Shown: piece by piece, positions 6,175 through 14,181 of the stretch
How the letters are laid out: each line of letters opens with the position of its first letter
How positions within the stretch are numbered: position 1 is the first letter of the stretch
From: Deltaproteobacteria bacterium
Lineage (GTDB): Bacteria > Desulfobacterota > DSM-4660 > Desulfatiglandales > HGW-15
NCBI GenBank assembly: GCA_016932235.1
Contig: JAFGDF010000066.1
Span: forward strand, 1 to 17,342
Reading direction: 5' to 3'
Length of the DNA: 17,342 nucleotides
Made by a program: the position numbers and the translations under genes
The notes under the pieces: model-generated
The model's input: only the letters and a program-made list of their open reading frames with translations
Database searches by the model: none
Told to the model about the DNA's origin: nothing

Positions 6175-6395
6175 GTAATTTGCCTGCAATTACAGGGAGT
6201 CGTCTCATCAAAAGCCTCAAGAAAATGGGCTTTGAAGTAGTTCGCAAAAAAGGGAGTCACAATTTTCTTCAACATCCCGATGGCAGATGTACTGTGGTAC
6301 CAGTACATGCAGGTGAGACAATAGGAAGAGGTCTTATGGCTCAGATTATGCGTGACTCTGAGATAACCACAGATGATTTAAAGAAATATCTATAA
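6171..6395 (+). CDS. hicA: HicA-family mRNA interferase toxin
   Basis: Small double-stranded-RNA-binding-fold ribonuclease that cleaves mRNA when freed from HicB. The 74-aa protein carries the family core: GSRLIKSLKKMGF (9-21), VRKKGSHNF with the catalytic histidine H30, then VVPVHAGETIGRGLMAQIMR and the closing DDLKKYL. The length is normal for HicA and nothing appears broken, so the pair is probably functional. It starts at TTG inside the last codons of hicB and depends on coupling, as no separate Shine-Dalgarno is evident. The pair sits at the right edge of the cassette island, flanked by dispersed repeats B and C, consistent with an addictive stabilising module on mobile DNA. Confidence 0.92.
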   Translation: MSNLPAITGSRLIKSLKKMGFEVVRKKGSHNFLQHPDGRCTVVPVHAGETIGRGLMAQIMRDSEITTDDLKKYL

Positions 6396-6485
6396 GCGAA
6401 CCTATCTCTTCACCGGCCGATGTGGAGCCACGCCACTGATGCCTACGTTTAAATTCTTATTTTAAAATTAAGGAGAAACTAGGGC

Positions 6486-6660
6486 ATGTCCATGAAATAG
6501 TTACATTCCAGGGAATTTCGATTTTTTGTTTTCCCAAACGCATAGCCTGTCCGGCGTAGCTGGAAGCAAAGACGGATGCCTGGCGCCTTTTCAAAGGGGA
6601 TGCCTTCCGGGATTTTTCTATAACTGATCTGGAATTTGTTGTTTTCTTCATATAAACAAT
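6486..6660 (+). repeat. Dispersed repeat, copy C (longest)
   Basis: This copy links the other two. Its left part matches copy A (ATGTCCATGAAATA, CCAGGGAATTT, CCTGTCCGGCGTAGCTGGAA) and its right part matches copy B (GATGCCTTCCGG, TTTTCTATAACTG, CTGGAATTTGT, TTTTCTTCATAT). Between the halves GGATGCC is duplicated around a short insert (about 6574-6606). No gene or transposase lies within it, so it is a non-autonomous or fossil element. Confidence 0.75.
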
Positions 6661-6680
6661 GAAAGGTCTGATCACATCAT

Positions 6681-6708
6681 TTGACATCCGGATATTGAGG
6701 AATAATAA
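6681..6708 (+). promoter_or_regulatory. Possible sigma-70 promoter for the binding-protein gene
   Basis: TTGACA (6681-6686) is followed after 16 bases by TAATAA (6703-6708). A TATAAT at 6710-6715 is a better -10 box but sits 23 bases from the -35. The boxes lie 70-100 bp ahead of the gene at 6778 and immediately after repeat copy C. This is a match by eye only. Confidence 0.35.
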
Positions 6709-6777
6709 ATATAATGTTGATTGTTGAGACCTGAACTGATTTTCTTCTTAGCCATTTAAAAAAATAAGGAGGAAATT

Positions 6778-7539
6778 ATGCAGCGGACACAGTATAAAAG
6801 AGCGGTTGTTTTTCTTATTGTAATATTCTTTGCAGTTCTTTTCTTTCAGTCTGTCAGCGTATCTTTTGCTCAAAACAATAAAATTGTGATTGCCGGTGAC
6901 TATGAAAAGGAAGGCGGTTATTTAGTGGAAATAACTGAAGAAGCTTTTAAGAGAGTCGGATATGCGCCTGAATTCAAATTCTTACCATGGATAAGAGCCC
7001 TGGATTTAAGCCTCGAAGGTAAATATGATGTTTTACTGGGGGCATATTATACCCAAGAACGGGCTGAAAAAATGACATACTCGGAACCGATAGGAAAGAC
7101 GGAAAAAATGTTGTTGAAGTTGAAAGAAAAAGATATACGCTATAAAACATTGGAAGAACTTAAGCCTTACAGAATAGGGTATATAAGGGGGGCGCAAGTA
7201 AGCAGGGAATTTGAGGAAGCAGAGAAAGCCTATCTTAATGTCGAATATGTTGTTGATACGGAAATGAATATAAGAAAACTTTTGTCAGGTAGAATTGATC
7301 TTGTCGTGGAGAAGAAGGAGCGTATCATTTATCTGCTTGATACTGTGTTCAAGAAAGACCGTCATAAAGTCGAATTCATATATCCTCCTCTGGCAATAAA
7401 TTATTTTTACAACTGTGTTTCAAAAATACTGCCAAATCACAGAGAGATCGTTGACGATTTCAACCGAGGGCTGAAAATACTTAGAGAAGATGGGACAGAA
7501 GAGAAAATTCTGAAAAAGTATGGAATATATTCAGAATGA
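6778..7539 (+). CDS. Periplasmic solute-binding protein, family 3 (amino-acid/polar type)
   Basis: The ATG follows an excellent AAGGAGGAAATT. Residues 1-31 are a signal peptide (basic start, hydrophobic VVFLIVIFFAVLFF, cleavage likely after SFA31), so the 253-aa product is exported to the periplasm. The mature part shows the type-2 binding-protein pattern: IVIAGDYEKEGGYLVEITEE, FKFLPWIRALDLSLEGKYDV, TYSEPIGKTEKMLL, then the second-lobe hinge RIGYIRGAQV and the LLSGRIDLVVE segment, ending with REDGTEEKILKKYG. This is typical of SBP_bac_3. No permease or ATPase gene is adjacent, so it is an orphan binding protein: it may feed a remote ABC transporter or act as a stand-alone sensor. The ligand cannot be inferred. 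Confidence 0.85.
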   Translation: MQRTQYKRAVVFLIVIFFAVLFFQSVSVSFAQNNKIVIAGDYEKEGGYLVEITEEAFKRVGYAPEFKFLPWIRALDLSLEGKYDVLLGAYYTQERAEKMTYSEPIGKTEKMLLKLKEKDIRYKTLEELKPYRIGYIRGAQVSREFEEAEKAYLNVEYVVDTEMNIRKLLSGRIDLVVEKKERIIYLLDTVFKKDRHKVEFIYPPLAINYFYNCVSKILPNHREIVDDFNRGLKILREDGTEEKILKKYGIYSE

Positions 7540-7747
7540 GAAACGTTCCTGATTTCTATTCCTTTGGAGGAGAATCTAAAGTAATCAGGTTCTAAATGTA
7601 ATCGGGGACGGGTTCACATTAAACTGTCAGAATGCAAGGTGCGTTTTGATAGAAAAATACAGACGTGTCTTCAAGTCTGGTTATAATGGCGTTATGTATC
7701 ATAATAAGATAGGAATATGTTTTCATCCTATTGTTTATGAGACGTAA

Positions 7748-8551
7748 ATGAGTGACGAACATTTTTTAAAACAAACACTACCTTTTGCGCAATGCCGCTA
7801 TTCAAAAAACAGCGGAAGGCTCTACAAACCCCATATGCATAAAACCTTCAGTGTCGGTGCCATAGATCAGGGAGAGGTGATCTATCAGGTTGAAGGGAAG
7901 ACAGCGAGATTACAACCGGGAAGCCTTGCACTCATCAATCCGGAAACGCTTCATTCCTGCAATCCCACCGAATCTTATAAACGAAGCTATTACATACTCT
8001 TCCTCGATGTTGATTGGTGTCTGCAATTGCAACAGTCCATATGGCAACTTGAAACATTCAGTCCGGTGAATACCGACATATTGGAAGATAGTGCGGTCTA
8101 CCATCAATACATTGGCGCCATGGAATCGTTGATGGGCGAAGGGGATCTGCTGGAAAAGGAACAGATCCTGGTTGATCTCGTGGAAAATATATTTTTACAG
8201 GCCTGTGAACCGGCGGCTGTTAAAAGTGAGCCTTCTGTGGAAATAGAACAGCTGAAACTGCAACTGGGTATGAATCTAGATATGGATACATCCATGAGGC
8301 AGCTGGCCCTGAATCTGCAAGCCAACCCATATACGCTGCTCAGGCGGTTTAAGGCAGCCACAGGCATAACGCCGCATGCGTATCGACTGAATTGCAGGAT
8401 AGAACTTGCCAAAAAACTTTTACAAAAAGGCTGTGATCTGTCGCAAGTTGCTTTGGAATGTGGTTTTTTTGACCAAAGTCATTTTCACCGCCATTTCAAA
8501 GCGATAACAACAATGACTCCCAAAGAGTATCAAGTCAATTTTATACAATAA
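7748..8551 (+). CDS. AraC-family transcriptional regulator with cupin sensor
   Basis: This 267-aa cytosolic regulator has an N-terminal AraC-type cupin (about 20-75; KPHMHKTFSVGAIDQGEVIY with H29 and H31, then LQPGSLALINPETLHSC) that likely binds a small ligand. Its C-terminal double helix-turn-helix (about 178-263) includes TSMRQLALNLQANPYTLLRR, FKAATGITPHAYR and the signature CGFFDQSHFHRHFKAITTMT. The start ATG at 7748 has only a weak GAGACG upstream. The gene lies directly upstream of a LysE-family exporter on the same strand, a common pairing in which the regulator controls the exporter in response to its substrate. A terminator between them was not seen. Its own binding sites could not be identified by eye. 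Confidence 0.92.
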   Translation: MSDEHFLKQTLPFAQCRYSKNSGRLYKPHMHKTFSVGAIDQGEVIYQVEGKTARLQPGSLALINPETLHSCNPTESYKRSYYILFLDVDWCLQLQQSIWQLETFSPVNTDILEDSAVYHQYIGAMESLMGEGDLLEKEQILVDLVENIFLQACEPAAVKSEPSVEIEQLKLQLGMNLDMDTSMRQLALNLQANPYTLLRRFKAATGITPHAYRLNCRIELAKKLLQKGCDLSQVALECGFFDQSHFHRHFKAITTMTPKEYQVNFIQ

Positions 8552-8595
8552 TTCAATTTTTAAAAATTCTATTCTTATACCCAGGAAGGAGAGGT

Positions 8596-8688
8596 ATGGC
8601 ATTTTTACTGACTGCTTCAGCTCTTTGTATGGTTCTTTTGGGCACTGGCCCTTCTTTTTCCTCACCCTGCAGGAGGACAAAACCCTGA
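8596..8688 (+). CDS. Possible 30-aa hydrophobic leader or secreted peptide
   Basis: The gap between the AraC gene and the LysE gene contains ATG 8596 behind a strong GGAAGGAGAGGT. It encodes MAFLLTASALCMVLLGTGPS and then FSSPCRRTKP, ending in TGA at 8686-8688. The sequence resembles a signal peptide with a short cysteine-containing tail. It could be a genuine micro-protein, a leader peptide controlling lysE, or the remains of a longer exported protein. The good ribosome site is the only positive evidence. No homologue is recalled. Confidence 0.35.
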   Translation: MAFLLTASALCMVLLGTGPSFSSPCRRTKP

Positions 8689-8722
8689 TTTATATACCAC
8701 TGAAAAACAGGAGTCACCCAAT

Positions 8723-9343
8723 ATGGAATTACACGTATATGTTGCATTCATTGTCGCAACAACAATCATGATTGCACTACCCGGACCAAGCGTATTTCTC
8801 ACAGTTGCTCATAGTATTTCCTTCGGCTGGCAGCGTGCCATAGCCACTGTTGCCGGAGAGACAATGGGCATCGCTGTTCAGCTTGCAGTTGCGGCGATCG
8901 GTCTGACCTCATTGTTGAATGCTGTTTCAGAAGCGTTTGAGTGCCTCCGCTGGGCCGGAGCCGCATATCTTGTTTATCTCGGGATTAAGCAGTGGCGAAG
9001 CGCAAGTCAACCTCTGGAGATTGATCCTTCATCAGTATCCAAAAAGAATCTGTTTGTTCAAGGGCTGGTCATTACGATTCCTAATCCCAAGAGCCTGATC
9101 TTCATTGCGGCATTTCTGCCTCAATTCATGGATACAGCGCGTCCTTTGGGATTGCAATTTGCTTTTATTGTTCCAACATTTTTGGTGATCACTTTTACCG
9201 TAACATCGGTCTGGTCATTAGTCGCCGGTACCGTAAGAGGTTTTTTGCGGAATCAGCGGGCCTTTCAATCAGTCTCGCGGACAGCAGGAGGGTTGATGAT
9301 CATAGCCGGGATGGGTCTGTCCATGGCTCGCCGTGGCAACTGA
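8723..9343 (+). CDS. LysE/RhtB-family amino-acid exporter
   Basis: Inner-membrane efflux protein of 206 aa, the usual length for this family. It begins with the diagnostic N-terminus FIVATTIMIALPGPSVFLTV (residues 9-28; the TPGP-like motif here is LPGP), followed by SFGWQRAIATVAGETMGI, the LRWAGAAYLVYLGIKQWRS segment and NPKSLIFIAAFLPQF, all standard LysE/RhtB landmarks. About six membrane segments are visible. The ATG at 8723 has CAGGAG at 8709-8714. It probably exports an amino acid or a related small metabolite under control of the AraC regulator upstream. The precise substrate (lysine, homoserine, threonine, leucine or other) is not inferable. It ends facing the prenyltransferase gene (convergent, 87-bp gap, no clear terminator). 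Confidence 0.93.
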   Translation: MELHVYVAFIVATTIMIALPGPSVFLTVAHSISFGWQRAIATVAGETMGIAVQLAVAAIGLTSLLNAVSEAFECLRWAGAAYLVYLGIKQWRSASQPLEIDPSSVSKKNLFVQGLVITIPNPKSLIFIAAFLPQFMDTARPLGLQFAFIVPTFLVITFTVTSVWSLVAGTVRGFLRNQRAFQSVSRTAGGLMIIAGMGLSMARRGN

Positions 9344-9430
9344 AAAGATAACGGGGATGTCTCTGTTTTTCATACAATTCTTGAAAAAGATATGAAGAGC
9401 CTCCTTTCCCTGATTTTGAGATTTTTGCTG

Positions 9431-10351
9431 TCAGGATAGCGGAAACATCTTCTCCAGAATATAGCCCACACCCAGCAGTATCTGGGTGATAAGGATAAAC
9501 TGAACATTACTGCCAAGAGCCGGAACCAGCTTGCTCCTGTCTTTGTACTCTTTCGATCCCTGCATGGCTTTTACGGCAAACGGCAGAGTCAATAGAGCTA
9601 TCAGGCAATAAAGAGGCATTATGACACGGCCTGATATGAACGTGGCGAGTACACAGCCGATAATCCAGATATAAACCGATATTGTCGTTATTATAAAAAA
9701 TTTACTGGCAGCTTCCATACCAAATACAACGGGAGTTGTTTTCCTCCCGCCCTTTCTGTCGGCTTCCACATCAGGGAATTCGTTTAACAGGAGAAGATTG
9801 TGCACCAGGATGCCGCTGGGTATCGAACCGACCAGGGCGGTCAGATCGTATCTGCCTGTCTGGATAAAATAGAGCCCCAATATGGGTAAGATGCCCAGTC
9901 CCAACCCTGGTGACCACTCAGGCCAGACAGTATGAAGGATCACCGGCGTATATAAAACCAGACAGAGCGCTGCCACCACTAAAAGCGGAATCAAGAGCCA
10001 ACCGCTCACCATTATAAAAAAAATGCCTATTATCAGGGCTACCAGCGAGGTGACCACCCCCACAGCGAGAGCCTGATTCAAGGGGAGTTTCCCCTCGGGA
10101 ACAAGTCCGCTCCCCCCGCTGAAAGGGGTTCTCTGGACGTTTAAATCGATACCGCTCTTGTAGTCGTGATAATCGTTTATTGCATTGACACTGCCATGAG
10201 TCATCATCAGACCGAAGCCTGCAAGCAGGGCATATCCCAGATTGACGGGGCCGGAGTACCAGGCGATCGCAGTTCCCAGAAAGGTGAGGACAACAGACAG
10301 AGTCAGGAATTGGGGTCTTGTCTCCTTAACCCACAGCATCAGTTTATACAT
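9431..10351 (-). CDS. UbiA-superfamily prenyltransferase, MenA-like
   Basis: Integral-membrane enzyme that transfers a polyprenyl chain to an aromatic acceptor. The gene is 306 codons with AAGGAG six bases before its ATG. It carries both Asp-rich Mg-diphosphate motifs: NDYHDYKSGID (N59-D69) and DVEADRKGGRKTTPV (D194, D198 onwards). Eight or so hydrophobic segments are visible. NDxxDxxxxxD with the SGLVPEG and NEFPDVEADRKGGRKTTPV stretches fits the MenA (1,4-dihydroxy-2-naphthoate polyprenyltransferase) branch, which would give menaquinone. A related UbiA enzyme of another pathway cannot be excluded, because no other men or ubi gene is near. It is a single-gene minus-strand unit between LysE (convergent) and a hybrid kinase. 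Confidence 0.85.
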   Translation of the reverse strand: MYKLMLWVKETRPQFLTLSVVLTFLGTAIAWYSGPVNLGYALLAGFGLMMTHGSVNAINDYHDYKSGIDLNVQRTPFSGGSGLVPEGKLPLNQALAVGVVTSLVALIIGIFFIMVSGWLLIPLLVVAALCLVLYTPVILHTVWPEWSPGLGLGILPILGLYFIQTGRYDLTALVGSIPSGILVHNLLLLNEFPDVEADRKGGRKTTPVVFGMEAASKFFIITTISVYIWIIGCVLATFISGRVIMPLYCLIALLTLPFAVKAMQGSKEYKDRSKLVPALGSNVQFILITQILLGVGYILEKMFPLS

Positions 10352-10717
10352 AAAATCTCCTTCATGAATCCAACCACATCAGTTCATTAGTTGTTCTGTC
10401 TCAGTTACTTAGCGTGCACCGCCGCCTTTGGAAGTTATCTATAAACCTACATTGATTGGAATAACAATAGAGAAAAACCAGGGGACTGTGGCAATCGGTG
10501 TTTAATCTGAGCCCGTTCCTTATTTCTTCATATGCCCCGGAATGCAATGAAACATTCCGCAAAAGCGGTCATGGAATGGGGATATTTGTATGCGGGAAAG
10601 GGTAACAGCAAAAATGCCGGCAGCAACCAGGACGAAAGCACGGTTGACCACTGTCTACGGATGCGATACATGAGTCCCACCATTAATCGCTGTGTCTTCC
10701 GGTCTTTTATGTACTGA
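10352..10717 (-). other. Gene-less stretch with overlapping hairpins
   Basis: I see no credible gene. The part nearest the prenyltransferase should hold its promoter, but I cannot define boxes. At 10538-10578, CGGAATG (10538-10544) pairs with CATTCCG (10553-10559), which can alternatively pair with GGAATG (10573-10578) around a CCGC-AAAA-GCGG core (10557-10568). This lies in the 3' region of the hybrid kinase gene and could be its terminator, though no T-run follows on the minus strand. Confidence 0.45.
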
Positions 10718-13012
10718 TCATGCATGCACATCGAGGACCTCCCTCACCTTTTTAAGCAGATCGTTTGGGGTAAGCGGCTTTGATATAAATTCCACCTCTT
10801 TCTCCTCAATGCCTTTATCGAGAATGACATCCCGTGTATAACCGCTTGTAAAAATAGTCCTGATCCCCGGGTTATATCCTCTGATTTCCTCATACACCTC
10901 GCGCCCGTTTTTCTTCGGCATCACCGAGTCCAGGATAATCAGATCGATCATGTTGTCATGTGCCCGATATTTCCGCACAGCCTCTTCCCCGTCCTCAGCC
11001 TCTATAACGGTGTATCCGGCTTTCGTGAGAATCGTCCTCATTAAATCCCTGACGCCTTCGTTATCCTCGGCAATCAATATCGTTTCATTTCCGCCTGACG
11101 GGGCAGGCGATTCAATGGCAGTATCTTTGATATCCGCCAATACGACAGGAAAATATATATGGAAAGCAGTACCTATGCCTGGCTCGCTGTACACGTTTAT
11201 GTACCCCTTATGCTGTTTGACCACCCCATACACCGTTGAAAGTCCCAGGCCGGTTCCTTTGTTTACATCCTTTGTCGTGAAGAATGGATCAAAGATATGC
11301 TCCCTTGTTTTTTCATCAATGCCGTGCCCTGTGTCTGAAACCGTGAGCAGCGCGTACGTGCCGGGCTCCATATATCCCGGCATATCTTTGTATTTTTCAG
11401 TTATATCTATAAGCCTGGTTTCGATTGTCAGACGGCCTCCTCCGGGCATTGCATCCCTTGCGTTGCTCGAGAGATTAAACAGGATCTGGTCGATCTGGGT
11501 AATGTCTCCCATGATCACGATATCTTCATTGGATAAATTTTTCTGCAGGGTGATGTCCTCGGTCAATAATCTTCCCAGGATTTTTTCAATCCCGTTTATG
11601 ATCTCATTAAGGTTCACCGGATTCAGTTGAACCGCCTGTTTTCTGCTGAAGGCAAGCAGGCCTTTGGTCAGACTCATCGCCTTTTCGGAAGCAGCAAGGA
11701 TCTGGTTCGCGCATTTTTGCAGGGAATTGTCGGGTGAGAGTTCTGTCTGAAGCAATGATGCGTAGCCGGATATAACCGTAAGGATGTTGTTGAAATCGTG
11801 AGCTATACCACCTGCCATGGTGCCGATTGCCTCTATCTTCTGCGCCTGGCGCAACTGGGCCTCAAGGTGCTCCCTTTCCTCCTCCGAATTCTTGCGCATG
11901 GTGATATCCATGATGGCGCCTTCGTAATACAACAGATCTCCATTTACATCACATACGCTGCGAGCATTGACAGAGCCCCATAGAATTTTTTTGTCTTTTT
12001 TATAAAACCGGGTTTCAAACCCTTCGACAATCCCGAAGCGTTCGAGGTGTTTCTGAAAACGCAGGCGCTCTCCGGGATCCTTGTACAGATCAGTGCTGAT
12101 GTCTTTAACAGACCTGATCATTTCGTCAGGGGAATCATAACCGAATTGGCGCGCCATGGCGGGATTAACGCTGAGAAATTTTCCGGCAGCCGTAGACTGG
12201 AATATCCCCTCGACCGATCTTTCAAAAATGTTGCGGTATTTATCCTCGCTTTCGATACGTCGTTTCACTTCATTCTGCAGCTCGATAAACCGCTCCTCGT
12301 GCGTAGCAACCATTTTTCTCAGGGATGACCGCAACGTGGCGAGTTCTCCCTGGAAATAGCTGCCCTTTATACGCAGTCCTTTCCCGTTTCCGGAGCTGAC
12401 GGACCGGGTATATTGCTCAATATCCATGACAGGCTTCAGAACGACTTTGTGAAGGACCAGGTAAAGACCGATAATGATAAAAGAAACAAATATCGAGATA
12501 AAAGACATGATGGAAATAAAGGTTGCCCTGAGATTTTCTTCCATCAACCTGGTGCTGCCGAACAGTTTTATCATGCCGATGTTCTGACCGAAAGAGATGA
12601 TGTCCCTTTTTTCCAGTAAAAGCTTGTCATGTGAGAAATCTTTTGCGGGCATGATGATCTGCCAGTCAGCCCCTCTCGCACGCATGAGATGTTCGTCTCC
12701 GACAGAAATGATCATTCCGAAGATATTCTGATTGCTCATCGAGCTTTCAATGATACTCTCTATCTGGGCATAATCAAAATTCCATGCCGGCAGGGCAAGG
12801 CTCAATTGGAGCTCGTCAGCAGCGCTCGCCAGTTCCTTGCTCAGGTTGTTCCACTGACGGTTTTTTTCCAGCCTGTAGTCAATGACTCCAAAAACGGCCA
12901 GAAACAGGGTGCTCACCATGACAAATGCAATGATAATAAAAGACGCAATAGACATCTTTCTGAAAGGTGGCCATTTTGTGAAATCATGATGAGTTGCAGA
13001 TCTATTCTTCAT
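10718..13012 (-). CDS. Membrane-bound hybrid sensor histidine kinase (HAMP-PAS-HisKA-HATPase-REC)
   Basis: The 764-aa protein senses a signal, autophosphorylates on a histidine and passes the phosphate to its own receiver. In order it has TM1 (21-43), a periplasmic sensor (44-163), TM2 (164-188), a HAMP linker (to about 237), PAS (255-376), HisKA with H405 in AGGIAHDFNN, HATPase_c with the N-box NLSSNARDA (513-521), G1 DTGHGID (560-566) and G2 GTGLGLS (586-592), then a REC domain (644-760) with acidic pair E649/D650, phospho-acceptor D695 and K745. All catalytic residues are present. The start has GGTGAG upstream. No DNA-binding response regulator is adjacent, so the phosphorelay partner is elsewhere. 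It is divergent from a solute-binding protein gene, whose product could present a ligand to the periplasmic sensor. That link is inference. Confidence 0.93.
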   Translation of the reverse strand: MKNRSATHHDFTKWPPFRKMSIASFIIIAFVMVSTLFLAVFGVIDYRLEKNRQWNNLSKELASAADELQLSLALPAWNFDYAQIESIIESSMSNQNIFGMIISVGDEHLMRARGADWQIIMPAKDFSHDKLLLEKRDIISFGQNIGMIKLFGSTRLMEENLRATFISIMSFISIFVSFIIIGLYLVLHKVVLKPVMDIEQYTRSVSSGNGKGLRIKGSYFQGELATLRSSLRKMVATHEERFIELQNEVKRRIESEDKYRNIFERSVEGIFQSTAAGKFLSVNPAMARQFGYDSPDEMIRSVKDISTDLYKDPGERLRFQKHLERFGIVEGFETRFYKKDKKILWGSVNARSVCDVNGDLLYYEGAIMDITMRKNSEEEREHLEAQLRQAQKIEAIGTMAGGIAHDFNNILTVISGYASLLQTELSPDNSLQKCANQILAASEKAMSLTKGLLAFSRKQAVQLNPVNLNEIINGIEKILGRLLTEDITLQKNLSNEDIVIMGDITQIDQILFNLSSNARDAMPGGGRLTIETRLIDITEKYKDMPGYMEPGTYALLTVSDTGHGIDEKTREHIFDPFFTTKDVNKGTGLGLSTVYGVVKQHKGYINVYSEPGIGTAFHIYFPVVLADIKDTAIESPAPSGGNETILIAEDNEGVRDLMRTILTKAGYTVIEAEDGEEAVRKYRAHDNMIDLIILDSVMPKKNGREVYEEIRGYNPGIRTIFTSGYTRDVILDKGIEEKEVEFISKPLTPNDLLKKVREVLDVHA

Positions 13013-13374
13013 TTAATGTCTCACCATATGCCGAAATGGTTGACATGCATTAATCTCAAACGGATATTCGGCATTAACCCCATCCCGTTTGTTGACTGTG
13101 GTTTGAAGATGCTGAAGTTGATATTGATGAATTTTCATGACTTGAGATTAAATATAAGAAATTGAGTAGAGTATTTCAAGCCGCAGCCATCCGGCAGATT
13201 GACCCCTTCAACAGATGGAGGCGAGAATCGTCTTCCGTAAGCACAGCATAGCCGCGCCGCTGAGCTTTTCCGTTCGCACTGTATTGCGATAATCTGCTCA
13301 GTGTATTATACGTTATTTTTGTCACGCTATATACGCGATACTGTAGCGTCGTGAGGGAAATGGAGGATAAGGCG
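13013..13374. promoter_or_regulatory. Divergent upstream region with interleaved inverted repeats
   Basis: This 362-bp region separates the divergent kinase and binding-protein genes and holds no convincing gene. Next to the kinase start are three interleaved perfect inverted repeats: ATGCCGAA/TTCGGCAT (13028-13035, 13067-13074), CAAACGG/CCGTTTG (13057-13063, 13085-13091) and TTAATCTCAA/TTGAGATTAA (13050-13059, 13142-13151). On the plus side, TTGCGA (13284-13289), a 17-bp spacer and TATACG (13307-13312) form a weak promoter candidate for the gene at 13375. Confidence 0.4.
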
Positions 13375-14181
13375 ATGATGAAAGTCACGAACCGTTATCT
13401 TTGTGTGTGGATGCTCATCCTGCTGGTTCCCTGTATGGCGTATGGACTTGAAGGGTCCGACGATTTAATTGCCAGTCTGGCCGAATTGCCCGGATTGGCT
13501 GATTCATCCGAAAAAGGGGCGTTTGTTGAAATTGTAAAAGCGATAGACACCGTCTATACGGATGGAAGAATCACGATCAGTGTGTTTCCATTTGCTCGAT
13601 CTGTCCATAATGTCATCGATAAAAAGGCAGATTTCCATATCCCGTCTATTCGAAATCCAGATATGGATCAAACCCGTCTACCCTATCGAATCGTGACGGA
13701 AAAGATGGGGACCGTCTGCTTTGTGATCTATTCTCATCGGGAGAAGCCATTCACCAAACAGATGCTTGATGACTCGATCAGAAAAACCCAAGGCGGCGCA
13801 CCATTTCCCTATAGTATTGAAGTCCCCAAGGGGCTCGAAGAACAATTTCCATTTCCGGTGATTTCATCGAATTACGTCGACCAGAGTTTAAAAAAAGTTG
13901 CAGCGAAAAGGATAGATGCGTTGGTCTGGGCGCAAGAGGAAACAGACCTTACGCTCAAACGTTTAAAGATATGTACTGTCCGGAGAGAATTCTGGCAAGC
14001 CTTCGATGATGTGATTCTTATTCCCAGGGGACCGGCAGGCGATCGCCTGGATATCATTCTTTCAGATGCCTTGAGCAAATTGAGGGCATCAGGGCAACTT
14101 GAACAGTTATATTCAAATATCCATCGCCCCTATGATGACTGGCAGCCGTCTGAAATGGGCTGGGGAGTCCCCCGGTTCTGA
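13375..14181 (+). CDS. Exported solute-binding-like protein (type-2 periplasmic fold)
   Basis: I chose ATG 13375 because GGAGG lies eight bases upstream and the product then opens with a clean signal peptide (MMKVTNRYLCVWMLILLVPC, then MAYG with likely cleavage after G24). A GTG at 13351 would add a charged extension without a Shine-Dalgarno. The 268-aa protein has the outline of a small solute-binding protein: a first lobe with KGAFVEIVKAIDTVY and ITISVFPFARSVHNV, then SIRNPDMDQTRLPYRIVTEK, a crossing strand (GTVCFVIYS), a second-lobe KKVAAKRIDALVW segment and an AxSKLRASGQLEQLYSN ending. This matches distant SBP_bac_3-like proteins better than metal binders, but identity is low. No permease lies nearby. 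Standing between two sensor kinases, it may be a sensing rather than a transport component. Confidence 0.72.
   Translation: MMKVTNRYLCVWMLILLVPCMAYGLEGSDDLIASLAELPGLADSSEKGAFVEIVKAIDTVYTDGRITISVFPFARSVHNVIDKKADFHIPSIRNPDMDQTRLPYRIVTEKMGTVCFVIYSHREKPFTKQMLDDSIRKTQGGAPFPYSIEVPKGLEEQFPFPVISSNYVDQSLKKVAAKRIDALVWAQEETDLTLKRLKICTVRREFWQAFDDVILIPRGPAGDRLDIILSDALSKLRASGQLEQLYSNIHRPYDDWQPSEMGWGVPRF

Noticed and set aside
8420..8747. Overlapping minus-strand frames across the AraC-LysE gap
   Set aside because: No ribosome sites; they are antisense to the regulator's helix-turn-helix and to the exporter start.
13176..13388. 70-codon minus-strand frame ending SRLHLLKGSICRMAAA
   Set aside because: The tail looks protein-like and could be a gene remnant, but its start overlaps the binding-protein gene's signal peptide, there is no Shine-Dalgarno and I recognise no family.
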